Below, piece after piece: positions 1 through 8,083 of a stretch of DNA of 64,000 nucleotides. Source of the stretch: Acidimicrobiia bacterium (lineage in GTDB: Bacteria > Actinomycetota > Acidimicrobiia > IMCC26256 > JAOSJL01); contig JAOSJL010000001.1 in the NCBI GenBank assembly GCA_027494115.1, positions 434,001 to 498,000 of the forward strand, written 5' to 3'. Both the position numbers and the translations under genes were made by a program. Every line of letters begins with the position of its first letter. Within the stretch, counting starts at the first letter, position 1. The notes under the pieces are model-generated. The model had not been told where the DNA came from, ran no database searches, and saw nothing but the letters and a program-made list of their open reading frames with translations.

Positions 1-53
1 GGCATGATCACCGACGACACCACACCCAGCAGATTGGCCGCTATCCGCTTCAT
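1..53 (-). CDS. N-terminus of an unidentified protein, cut by the window edge
   Basis: A minus-strand ATG at 53-51 overlaps the stop of the PhoU-domain gene (ATGA overlap), which is typical of translational coupling. Only about 17 residues are visible (starting MKRIAANLLGVVSSVIM), and they look like a hydrophobic N-terminal segment. The family cannot be named. Its position at the end of the Na/Pi symporter and PhoU-domain genes suggests it belongs to the same operon. Confidence 0.4.
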   Translation of the reverse strand, partial: MKRIAANLLGVVSSVIM

Positions 54-622
54 GTACCGGTACAGAAGTGGCGTGGAACCGCCTCGGAGGCCGGCGCGTC
101 CGAATGGATGAGCTCCACGACCAACTGGTCGAACTCCTTGCGAAGCTCGTCGCCGTTCGCGATGAACTCGGCGGCCCTGTCCTGGTCTCGGGCGCCGAAG
201 ATCTCGGCCGTCGCCGCGATCATCTCCGAAAGTCGGTCACGGAACCGGATGTGTACGTCGATGTCGGGCGCGTCCTCGAGGCGGACCCCCTCGGTCGCGA
301 GGTCGAAGATGTTCTTGGCGTTGTCGCCGATCCGTTCGATCTTCTTGATCACGATCATGTAGGCGAGGATCGTGGAGACGTCTTCAGCGCCCTGCACGCT
401 CGCGTGAACGACGAGCTCACGACGGATCTCCCGCTCGGAGGCATTGATACGCCCGTCGGTGACCCGGATGTCGGGACCGAGAACCGTGGGGTCCGCGCCG
501 CCCACGAGAGAGCTCATCGCCTCGTCGAACTCGTGGCGCGTGTCGACGAGCATGCGGATGATCTGCTGCTCGATCCGCTCCAGCCCACCGCTGTCGGACT
601 TGCGGAAGAACTCCATCACCAT
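50..622 (-). CDS. PhoU-domain protein linked to Na/Pi symporter
   Basis: A 190-residue, largely helical acidic protein. It has PhoU-like helix patterns such as ILAYMIVIKKIERIGDNAKN (about residues 85-104), where the E-R-x-x-D-N-A-x-N signature is typical of PhoU metal-binding helices. It starts 22 bases after the symporter stop on the same strand. In many bacteria a PhoU domain is fused to the C-terminus of the Na/Pi symporter; here it is a separate gene. Inferred role: sensing or limiting phosphate uptake by the neighbouring carrier. It is shorter than full two-domain PhoU (about 220 residues). Confidence 0.8.
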   Translation of the reverse strand: MVMEFFRKSDSGGLERIEQQIIRMLVDTRHEFDEAMSSLVGGADPTVLGPDIRVTDGRINASEREIRRELVVHASVQGAEDVSTILAYMIVIKKIERIGDNAKNIFDLATEGVRLEDAPDIDVHIRFRDRLSEMIAATAEIFGARDQDRAAEFIANGDELRKEFDQLVVELIHSDAPASEAVPRHFCTGT

Positions 623-644
623 GTTTCGCTCACCCGTGTTCCCC

Positions 645-1789
645 TCACTTGACGATCAGTATGCCAACAAGTGGCAGGACAATGAACAAGCCGCCCACGT
701 AGCCCACCACGGCGCCCCGGTTGGTCACGGCGAGGTCCGCCAGCCCCCGGGAGAGGCGCAGAGGCACGTTCCGTAGGAACGGGAGCGGGTAGAACATGAC
801 GATGCCCGTGACGTTGAACAACGTGTGGACGAGCGCGATCGTCAGGGCCTCGGAACTGTCGGTCGCGAGGGCGGCCAACAGCGCCGTGATCGTGGTCCCC
901 ACGTTCGCGCCGAGCGAGACGGGGTAGGCGTTCTCGAGCGTCAGGATCCCCGACGCTGCCAGCGGAATCAGGATCGACGTGGTGATGCTGGACGACTGCA
1001 CCGTCATGGTGACGATGAGTCCGAGGGTCATGGCGATCAGGCCGCTGGAACGCCCGAGGAGCCGGTTGAACGACCGCTCCACACGTTCGGCCACCAGCTC
1101 CCGCATGTTGCGCGCGATGAAGAACAGAGCGCCGAAGATGAAGGCGAGCCCGACGACAACCGTGACGACCCCGAGCACGTTGCCGTGCAGGCCCAGTGCC
1201 CCGAGGATGTCTTCGATCCAGCCGACCGGCTCCTTCACGGCCTCCTTGATCGGGCTGTCGAACTTCGCCCCCGCGATCCGCCGATCAGGTCCGCCAACCA
1301 CGAGGCGGTGGAGGCCAGGAAACCCGTCACCAGCTCGAGCGGAAGCAGGACCGCCACGGCCAGCACGTTGAACATGTCGTGCACCGTCGCGGCAGCGAAC
1401 GCGCGGCGGAACTCCTCGGTTCGACGCACATGGCCGAGCGACGCCAGCGTGTTCGTCACCGTCGTGCCGATGTTGGCGCCCATCACCATCGGCACGGCCG
1501 TATCGACCGGGAGCACACCCGAGGCGACCAGACCCACGATGGTGGCGGTCGACACCGACGACGACTGCACGAGCACCGTGCCGAGGATTCCCACGAACAG
1601 GCCGGCCAGGGGATTCGTGACGTTCTCGAAGAGCTTTGCCTGCGTCTCGGCGCCCAGCGAGTTGATGCCACCCTCGATCGCCGAGACGCCGACCAGGAAG
1701 AGGTATAGAAGCCCGAGAACGAGCAACGCGCGCGGCCAGGTACGGTGTTGCTGCTCCGTCGACTGGAGTGTGGATTCGTCGGGTGGCAC
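645..1789 (-). CDS. nptA: Na+/phosphate symporter, NptA/PF02690 family (one frame break)
   Basis: A membrane carrier importing phosphate with sodium. Two inverted PF02690 repeats are visible. The first holds the QSSS motif ([12 protein letters not shown]) and GANIGTT; the second holds [10 protein letters not shown] and GANVGTT. Both signatures are diagnostic for this family. The frame changes near 1268-1276 in a run of five C on the plus strand; adding one base gives a single 381-residue protein. It is divergent from pstB across a region with a PHO box, and is followed by a PhoU-domain gene. The frame break is most likely a sequence error, because both halves keep all family motifs. Confidence 0.88.
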
Positions 1790-1887
1790 GCGGGCCTTCG
1801 AGCGGCGATGTCGGGCGGGGGCCGGTTGCAGTCAGCGTAAACGGGCACGTGGTCCGCGCGGGTCTTCGCCGCGCCGAGCCCGGAGGT

Positions 1888-1920
1888 GTTCACCCGTTGT
1901 TCACCTTCGTGTCACCGCCC
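1888..1920 (+). promoter_or_regulatory. PHO box: three 11-bp direct repeats
   Basis: Three consecutive 11-base units start with GTTCACC (1888), GTTCACC (1899) and TGTCACC (1910), each followed by four variable bases. This is the architecture of the actinobacterial PhoP/RegX3 binding site known from Streptomyces (7 conserved bases per 11-base unit). It lies between nptA (minus) and pstB (plus), 81 bases before the pstB GTG. It probably binds the RegX3-like regulator at 4117-4809 and controls both directions. Confidence 0.75.
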
Positions 1921-2000
1921 CGCCAGAACGGGTCCAGACCCCTTTCCTACGCTTCGCCGGTGAGATACCCCGTCCGGCTGACCGCACCGAGGAGTCCCGC

Positions 2001-2832
2001 GTGACCGAGCTCGCCGTCCGCCCCAACGTCCCCACGAGCGACATCGACGTCCTGACCGACTCCGTGTTCGACATCGAGAACCTGGTGGTCACCTACGACG
2101 GCGTGCCGGCCGTGCGCGATGTCCGGCTCTCGGTGCCCCGTCAGCGCATCACAGCGCTCATCGGCCCGTCGGGTTGCGGGAAGAGCACACTCCTGCGGTC
2201 ACTGAACCGGATGAACGATCTCATTCCGAGCGCAGAAGGTGTCAGGAGCGGTGCGGTACCACGGCCAGGATCTCTACGGCGACGACGTCGACCCCGTCGA
2301 AGTGCGGCGCCGGATCGGGATGGTGTTCCAGAAACCGAACCCCTTCCCCAAGTCGATCTTCGACAACGTGGCCTTCGGGCCCCGCGTCAACGGTGTCCGT
2401 CAGGGCCTCGAGGACATCGTTCACGATGCTCTCGTGCGTGCTGCGCTGTGGGACGAGGTCCACGACAGCCTCGACAAGTCGGCATTCGCGCTCTCGGGTG
2501 GCCAGCAGCAGCGCCTGTGCATCGCCCGCTGCCTCGCCGTGGAGCCCGACGTGCTGCTCATGGACGAGCCGTGTTCGGCATTGGATCCGCTCGCTACGAC
2601 GCACATCGAGACTCTGATGCGTGAGCTCGCAGCCGACTACACGATCGTGATCGTCACCCACAACATGCAGCAGGCAGCGCGGGTTTCGGACGCCACGGCG
2701 TTCATGACGGTCGAACTCGACGAGGCGGGTAACCGTGTCGGCTGCCTCGTCGAGGTCGACCGGACGGACGTGATCTTCAAGCGCCCCGTCGATCCCCGAA
2801 CCGAGGGATACGTCAACGGCACGTTCGGCTGA
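2001..2832 (+). CDS. pstB: Phosphate ABC transporter ATPase PstB (one frame break)
   Basis: The ATPase subunit of the high-affinity phosphate importer. Walker [10 protein letters not shown], the PstB-typical [18 protein letters not shown], signature LSGGQQQR, Walker [13 protein letters not shown] and the switch THNMQQA are all present. The GTG start follows a PHO box. The frame breaks near 2240-2252; dropping one base restores [11 protein letters not shown] and a 276-residue protein of normal PstB length. No pstS, pstC or pstA is next to it, which is unusual: the gene is followed directly by the sensor kinase gene. Confidence 0.9.
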
Positions 2833-2871
2833 TTCCGCCGACGCCGTCGGCCGCATGGAGATCGGGGCACA

Positions 2872-4117
2872 ATGGGTGCCGTGACCCTTGTTCTTGCAGT
2901 CGTGGTCGTCGTCCTGCTGATCGCGCTCGGTGGCCTCGCGTGGGAGTTCCGCCGCATCCGCCACCGCCTCGTGGGGGTGACGCGCCTGTTCGGTGAGACG
3001 CGCTCGCCCGGAGGTGCAACGTCGGTCTCCCGCGCCCTCGAGGAGCTCGAGGACCTTGCCTCGGTCGAGCGTGACCGGCGGGTCGACCTCGAGTCGGAAC
3101 TCAACCGCCTGGCACTGACGATGCGCGAACACGACTCGGGCATCGTCGTCATCGACGCCGCAGGGCGGACCGTCCTCCGGAACGCCGAGGCGGTGCACCT
3201 GGCCGGCATCCACCATGCGGAGGCCAGTGTGGACGAGGTGGTGAACGAGCTGCTGGAGCGGGCGCTGGAGGGCGAGGCGGTCGAGCGGGAACTCCAGATG
3301 TTCGGACCACCCCCGGCAGGTCATCCGTGTCGTGACATTTCCTCTCACCGACCGTCTCTCGGTCATCGGTGCCGCAGCCTTCGTCAGCGACGTCTCGGAA
3401 TCGCGGCGCCTGGAGAGCGTGCGGCGCGACTTCGTCGCCAATGTGAGCCACGAGTTGAAGACGCCCATCGGCGCCCTCGGACTTCTCGCTGAAACAGTTC
3501 TCGACGGCGACGTCGACGACGTCACGCGACAGCTCGCCGCTCGGATGGTCCGCGAAGCGGATCGACTCGGCCACACGATCGACGATCTTCTCGACCTCAC
3601 GATCATCGAAGCGCAGGAGACGCCGGTGCGCGAATCGGTGGCGCTCAGTGCTCTCCTCGCGGAAGCATCTGAACGCATGGAGGAGTCCGCCGAGGCGCGC
3701 GACATTCCGATCCGCATCAGCAGCTCGGCCCAGGGCGCGGCAGTGGTCGGAGACCGACGCCAGCTCCTGAGTGCGGTCGTGAACCTGGTGGACAACGCCG
3801 TCAAGTACTCGGAGCCCGGTCAACCGGTGGAGCTCGACACGGTGACCCGTCGTGACGGAAGCGTCGGGATCGTGGTGCGGGACCACGGAATCGGGATCCC
3901 GGTGGGCGACCGCCAGAGAATCTTCGAGCGCTTCTACCGGGTCGACGAGGCACGCAGCCGCCAGACAGGTGGGACGGGCCTCGGTCTGGCGATCGTCCGA
4001 CACATCGCACAGGTTCACGGCGGTGATGTCGAGGTCGAATCCACCGAGGGAGAGGGCTCGGTCTTCACCCTGTGGTTCCCGGGCGCTCAGCGCCGCAGAC
4101 TGTTCGAGGCCTCCTGA
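2872..4117 (+). CDS. senX3: SenX3/PhoR-type phosphate sensor histidine kinase (one frame break)
   Basis: Sensor kinase of the phosphate two-component system. It has an N-terminal membrane helix (residues 2-24) and a PAS-like segment (about 85-140). The HisKA phospho-acceptor is NVSHELKTPIGAL, followed by N box NLVDNAVKYSE, G1 DHGIGIP, F box FERFYRV and G2 TGLGLAIVRH. There is no sizeable extracytoplasmic domain, as in mycobacterial SenX3. The frame breaks at a C5 run near 3308-3312; removing one C gives 414 residues. The ATG at 2872 was chosen (GTG at 2881 is an alternative). The stop overlaps the regulator start by one base. Confidence 0.88.
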
Positions 4118-4809
4118 TGGTCTCGGGACCCGTCGTTCTGGTCGTCGACGACGAGCAGTCGTACCGAGACGCACTGTCGGTCGGGCTCGAGAGGGAGGGG
4201 TTCACGGTCGACATGGCGGCCGACGGGCGCGAAGCTCTCGAACGTTTCGAGAAGAACCCTCCCGACGTGGTGCTCCTCGACGTGATGCTGCCCGAGATGT
4301 CCGGCATCGACGTGTGCCGCGAGATCCGGACCCACTCCCAGGTACCGATCATCATGGTGACCGCTCGCAGCGCCGAAATCGACGCTGTCGTGGGCCTCGA
4401 GGTGGGCGCTGACGACTACGTCGCCAAGCCGTACCGCCTTCGTGAGCTGATCGCGAGAATCCGTGCGTCGCTACGACGGCATTCCGAGCCGGGCGAGTCT
4501 GATTCGGACGTCCTGGAGGTCAGTCCGGTCGCGCTCGATCTCTCGCGTCACGAGGTACGCGTCGGCGGCCACCTGGTCTCGATGCCTCTCAAGGAGTTCG
4601 AGCTGTTGGCACTGTTGCTGGCAAACGCCGGCCGCGTGCTCACCCGCGACGTACTGATCGACCGGATCTGGGGACCGAACTACTTCGGCGACACCAAGAC
4701 CCTCGACGTTCACGTGAAGCGTGTCCGGGCGAAGATCGAGGACGACCCATCGAACCCGCAGCGGATCGTGACAGTCCGCGGCGTGGGCTACCGCTACGAA
4801 CAGGAGTAG
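4117..4809 (+). CDS. regX3: RegX3/PhoB-type response regulator
   Basis: An OmpR/PhoB-family regulator of 230 residues. The receiver has acidic pair DDE, phospho-acceptor Asp in VVLLDVMLPEMSG, the conserved Thr in MVTAR and Lys in VAKPYRLREL. The C-terminal winged helix includes LKEFELLALLLANAGRVLTR and VRGVGYRYE. The start at 4117 overlaps the kinase TGA (TGATG), which rules out the longer in-frame ATG at 4072. Expected to bind the PHO box at 1888-1920. Confidence 0.92.
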   Translation: MVSGPVVLVVDDEQSYRDALSVGLEREGFTVDMAADGREALERFEKNPPDVVLLDVMLPEMSGIDVCREIRTHSQVPIIMVTARSAEIDAVVGLEVGADDYVAKPYRLRELIARIRASLRRHSEPGESDSDVLEVSPVALDLSRHEVRVGGHLVSMPLKEFELLALLLANAGRVLTRDVLIDRIWGPNYFGDTKTLDVHVKRVRAKIEDDPSNPQRIVTVRGVGYRYEQE

Positions 4810-4821
4810 CAGGAGACCCGG

Positions 4822-5548
4822 TCAGCTCTTCTTCTTCCCGAGCTTGATTTCCTTCTTGTACCACGGAGTCTTGTCGTCGCGTCCGGCGCTCGATTCCCGC
4901 TCCGCGCGACGCGACTTACGTGGAGTCGACGGCATTTCCGCGACTGGATCCGCCGTGGCCGACTCGACATCGGCGGAACCTGCCGGCTCGGGAGGCCCAT
5001 GATCGGGCGACCCCTGCGCGGGAGCGGCGGGAGCGGACTCGTCATCCCGTCCCGCGGGAGAGCTTCCGGCGCCTGAGTTCCTGCGCTCCTTTTTCGAGCG
5101 TGCCGGCTTCGGACGCCCTCCGAGGGGGAAGCAGGTCGTCGTCGGACGGCTCGATCGGCCGGGTCAGGATCTCAGCCCCGATCGGCTCCTGCACCGGAGC
5201 GGAAGCCGGTGAGACGACGGGCGCCGGAGTGGAAGCCGGTGAGACGACGGGCGCCGGAGGCGGAGGAGTCGCGGGCGCCGGAGGAGTCGGAGGCGTCGCG
5301 GGTGTCGAGATGGTCTCGGGCTCGGTCGCGGGATCCGGGACCGATGGCTCGGGGCTCTCACTGGCGGCAGCCGCGCCCGCTGCCTCCTCGAGGATCTCCG
5401 TCAGGGAGCGGCCATCGGATGCTCCCGTGCCACGCGAGGCGTCTTCCGGCGAGCGGTCCGGACGCGCCGCTCCGGGCTCACCACCCTTCTCGTCACCCGA
5501 CTCGTCGTCGGGCTCGTCACCGGGCAGGTCCGAGATTCGCATCGTCAC
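4822..5548 (-). CDS. Proline-rich acidic protein with basic C-terminal tail, unknown function (one frame break)
   Basis: A low-complexity protein: acidic N-terminus (DLPGDEPDDESGDEKGG), a Pro/Ala/Val region with a 10-residue duplication, then a Lys/Arg-rich tail ending KTPWYKKEIKLGKKKS. The frame breaks at a C5/G5 run near 5130; removing one base joins the two parts into 241 residues. It looks disordered and cytoplasmic, and no catalytic motif is seen. The sharply basic end could bind nucleic acid or membrane (inference). It is convergent with regX3, 12 bases apart. Confidence 0.6.
5201..5259. repeat. 30-bp tandem duplication inside the proline-rich gene
   Basis: Two near-identical copies of a 30-base unit start at 5201 and 5231. 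On the minus strand they encode a repeated PAPVVSPAS-type decapeptide. The length is a multiple of three, so the frame is kept. Confidence 0.85.
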
Positions 5549-5658
5549 CCCTTGAACGTCCTACCGCCCAAGGTATCGGCCCCCGATCGCGCCCGCTGTA
5601 GCCGCCGACCGAACCGTGGCGTACCTGTTGCCGGGAAAGGGCCGCGTGCGAAGAGCGC

Positions 5659-6123
5659 TCACGACGAGGGGGCGGGGACGTGGTGTCCCGACACGATGTC
5701 CCCCTCGACGGTTTCGAGGACCCACACACTCCCCTTCGGAAAGACGAGATCGTCGCCGAAAGTGACGCCCTCGGCCGAGAGGTTCTCCAGCGCGTTGCCG
5801 ATGACGTCGCCGTGCGTGCACAGAACGACATCGGTTCCTCCCAGTTTCCGCAAGAGCCCCGAGAGAGCCGTCCAGGACGCACCCTCGGCCAATGCATCGT
5901 CGAGGTCGACGGGGAGCCGACGGCGGTGCGCAAGCGGCGTGACTGTCTCGCGACACCGCACGTACTCACTCGAGATGATCCGGTCCACCGGTATGGACTC
6001 GAACTCCTCGGCGATCGCGTGCGCCTGTCGGAGCCCGGCCTTCGTGAGCGCGCGCTGGATATCCGGTCCGACGTGGTGACGACGACTCCCCGCCTTCGCA
6101 TGCCTCAGGAGGTGAATCGTCAC
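5659..6123 (-). CDS. sixA: SixA-like phosphohistidine phosphatase (histidine phosphatase superfamily)
   Basis: A 154-residue protein with the catalytic RHG-type motif LLRHAKAG at the N-terminus and a second catalytic His in LCTHGDVI, plus SSEYVRCRETV typical of SixA. Its ATG overlaps the stop of the Nudix gene (ATGA), so the two are translationally coupled. In mycobacterial MutT1 a Nudix domain is fused to just such a phosphatase domain, also next to ppk; here the two domains are separate genes. Likely acts on phosphohistidine or on nucleotides released by the Nudix enzyme (inference). Confidence 0.85.
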   Translation of the reverse strand: MTIHLLRHAKAGSRRHHVGPDIQRALTKAGLRQAHAIAEEFESIPVDRIISSEYVRCRETVTPLAHRRRLPVDLDDALAEGASWTALSGLLRKLGGTDVVLCTHGDVIGNALENLSAEGVTFGDDLVFPKGSVWVLETVEGDIVSGHHVPAPSS

Positions 6124-6569
6124 CGATCCAGCCGATCGAGGAGCTCGCGGTCCCGATCGTACGACAACAACTCTCGAGCCTCGTCGAGGTCGACCCAGCG
6201 CGACATGTCGACCTCCTCGTCGTCGGCAGCGGCAACAGCATCGGAGAAGGGGTCCACCGACGTCATCGCCCAGTATCGGACATGCTTTGGTCGCCCGTGG
6301 CGATCGCTGTAGCGGACCATGCCCAGTTCCTCGCCCAGGCGGCAGCGATGTCCCGTCTCTTCCTCGACCTCTCGCACCGCCGCCGTTTCGTCGGATTCAC
6401 CAGGGTCCAGTTTGCCCTTCGGCAGACTCCAATCGTCGTATTGAGGCCGGTGAACGATCATCACGTCGAGCGTCCCGTCGTCGCGTCGGCGCCATAGAAC
6501 CCCTCCGGCAGCACGCACGACCTCATCCTTCGCGCTGCCGTCCTTCCCGGTGCGTCGCGCGCTGCTCAC
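6120..6569 (-). CDS. Nudix hydrolase, MutT1 N-domain-like
   Basis: A 149-residue Nudix hydrolase. The box GKLDPGE-x7-REVEEETG fits GX5EX7REUXEEXGU exactly. The region WSLPKGKLDPGE resembles MutT1 and diadenosine-polyphosphate hydrolases. The GTG start at 6569-6567 overlaps the CHAD stop by four bases (GTGA), so the longer frame reaching 6722 is rejected. The gene sits between CHAD and SixA, in the order known for ppk-mutT1 in mycobacteria but with the MutT1 domains split. Likely substrates are oxidised or polyphosphate-bearing nucleotides. Confidence 0.87.
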   Translation of the reverse strand: MSSARRTGKDGSAKDEVVRAAGGVLWRRRDDGTLDVMIVHRPQYDDWSLPKGKLDPGESDETAAVREVEEETGHRCRLGEELGMVRYSDRHGRPKHVRYWAMTSVDPFSDAVAAADDEEVDMSRWVDLDEARELLSYDRDRELLDRLDR

Positions 6570-8083
6570 ATCCAAGACCGGAGCTTCTTGGCGTTGAGTC
6601 TGCGCCACGCCTTGGGAAACCGCTTCCGGGCGGCATTGGCCGCACGGCGCTCCTTCTCGGCGAGCATTCCCGCGGCGAAGACCACGGGTTCGGGCGCGTC
6701 GCGTGCCACGTTGCGCAGCCACCGCCCTGCGGTGCAGGCGTCCTGATGCTCACCCAGCACGTCCTGGACGCGGGTAGCGGCTCGAGCGAAGGACCGGGCG
6801 CGCTTGGGCGCTGCGGGCGCCACGGCCTCGGCGGCGTAGCGGGCCCGCTTGGCGCGTATCCGGACCTCGTGGAGTGCCTCATCGGTCGGATGATCGCCCA
6901 GAGACGCCACCGTGTCGGCCAGGTGCTTCCATGGGCCGGAGACGAGCGTAGGGAGAACATGGGCGGCCGGAGTGTCGCCGTCGGGGCCGACGCGCGGCTC
7001 CCAGACCGCGTCGACCAGGCGGTCCAGAAGCAGCACGTAGCGCTCGGAGCGCATCGCTGCGAGCAGATCGGCGCGCGCGTCGCGGTGGCGCGCGTCGAGA
7101 TCGTCGAGGATGTGGCGGCCCGGCAGAGCCTCGCGCGCGGGGAGGGAGGCGACACGGCGCCCGAGGCGCTCCCGCAGAACCTCGATGTCACGCACCGCAC
7201 CAAGTTCGGCCCCCACCCATCGCAGTTCGTCGCGAAGTTCCGTCTGCCATGGCTCGTCGAGAATCGACCGGAAGGTCCGCAGGTCCGACCGGAGTCGCCG
7301 CGCGGCGACACGTGCTTGATGAACGTCTTCGGGCCCGCGTCCGATCCGCACCCACGGGTCGTGGTGAACGAGTCGCTCGACGGAGACGGCGAGAGTGTGC
7401 GCCACGACGTCGCGCGTCGACGCGTCGGCCCCGATGTCGGGGTCGGGACGCTCCGGGAGTGGCTCCCGCGCGCGGGGCCCGAGGACGCGCACGACCTCCG
7501 GCCTCGTGTCTCCACGTCCCGCACCCGCGTGGCGCAACCTCTCGGCGACCATGGTGGCCAGATCGGTGGCACCGCGCGCGACGGGTGTCACCGTCGCTTC
7601 GCGGAATCTCAGCGCGATCCGCCGTCCGTCGAACACGGAGACCTCGTCGTCGACGATCTCGGTGAGGACTTCGTGGTCTTCGTCGAGCACATCAACGCGT
7701 CGACTGGAGGTTCGGATCCGGGCGACGCGCACCAGAGGCGCCCTTCGCGCGAATGCTCGGACGAGATCGACCGCGGCGGGCGGCGGCGATCCCGCTGACC
7801 CCTCGACGCGCAACACGGTTCGTGACTCCTCCCGACCATCGGGGCCGTCCAGGCCGGTCGGTAGTTCCACGATCCACCCCTCGTCGCTGACGTGACGCAG
7901 AAGGGCACCCGCGCGGATGAGTCGGAGGTCACCAGTGTCGACATACGACGTCGAACGATCGGTGGGTTCGTGCGACGACACCACGACACCTTGAACCACG
8001 TCGCTCAAGTCGGGAAGGTGGAAGCCGGGCGCCAGCGCCAGCTTCACCGCCGCCTCGGAATGGTCAGGTTCGTGCGTCGACAC
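6566..8083 (-). CDS. CYTH and CHAD domain protein
   Basis: A 505-residue protein. The N-terminal part (about 1-200) resembles a CYTH/triphosphate-tunnel fold (SYVDTGDLRLIRAGALLR; FREATVTPV). The C-terminal part (about 215-500) is a CHAD domain, rich in Arg and His in amphipathic helices (VHQARVAARRLRSDLRTFR; LHEVRIRAKRARYAAEA; DVLGEHQDAC). CHAD domains are known to bind polyphosphate. It starts just inside the ppk 3' end (20-base overlap), so the two are surely co-transcribed. Probable role: polyphosphate binding or local hydrolysis of triphosphate substrates. Confidence 0.88.
   Translation of the reverse strand: MSTHEPDHSEAAVKLALAPGFHLPDLSDVVQGVVVSSHEPTDRSTSYVDTGDLRLIRAGALLRHVSDEGWIVELPTGLDGPDGREESRTVLRVEGSAGSPPPAAVDLVRAFARRAPLVRVARIRTSSRRVDVLDEDHEVLTEIVDDEVSVFDGRRIALRFREATVTPVARGATDLATMVAERLRHAGAGRGDTRPEVVRVLGPRAREPLPERPDPDIGADASTRDVVAHTLAVSVERLVHHDPWVRIGRGPEDVHQARVAARRLRSDLRTFRSILDEPWQTELRDELRWVGAELGAVRDIEVLRERLGRRVASLPAREALPGRHILDDLDARHRDARADLLAAMRSERYVLLLDRLVDAVWEPRVGPDGDTPAAHVLPTLVSGPWKHLADTVASLGDHPTDEALHEVRIRAKRARYAAEAVAPAAPKRARSFARAATRVQDVLGEHQDACTAGRWLRNVARDAPEPVVFAAGMLAEKERRAANAARKRFPKAWRRLNAKKLRSWM

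Noticed and set aside
825..2624. Single 599-residue plus-strand ORF ending in pstB
   Set aside because: Its first 390 codons are the complement of the Na/Pi symporter and the intergenic region; only the part from the GTG at 2001 is PstB.
4072..4116. Earlier ATG for the RegX3-like regulator
   Set aside because: It lies inside the kinase gene; the ATG at 4117 overlaps the kinase stop and gives the normal receiver N-terminus.
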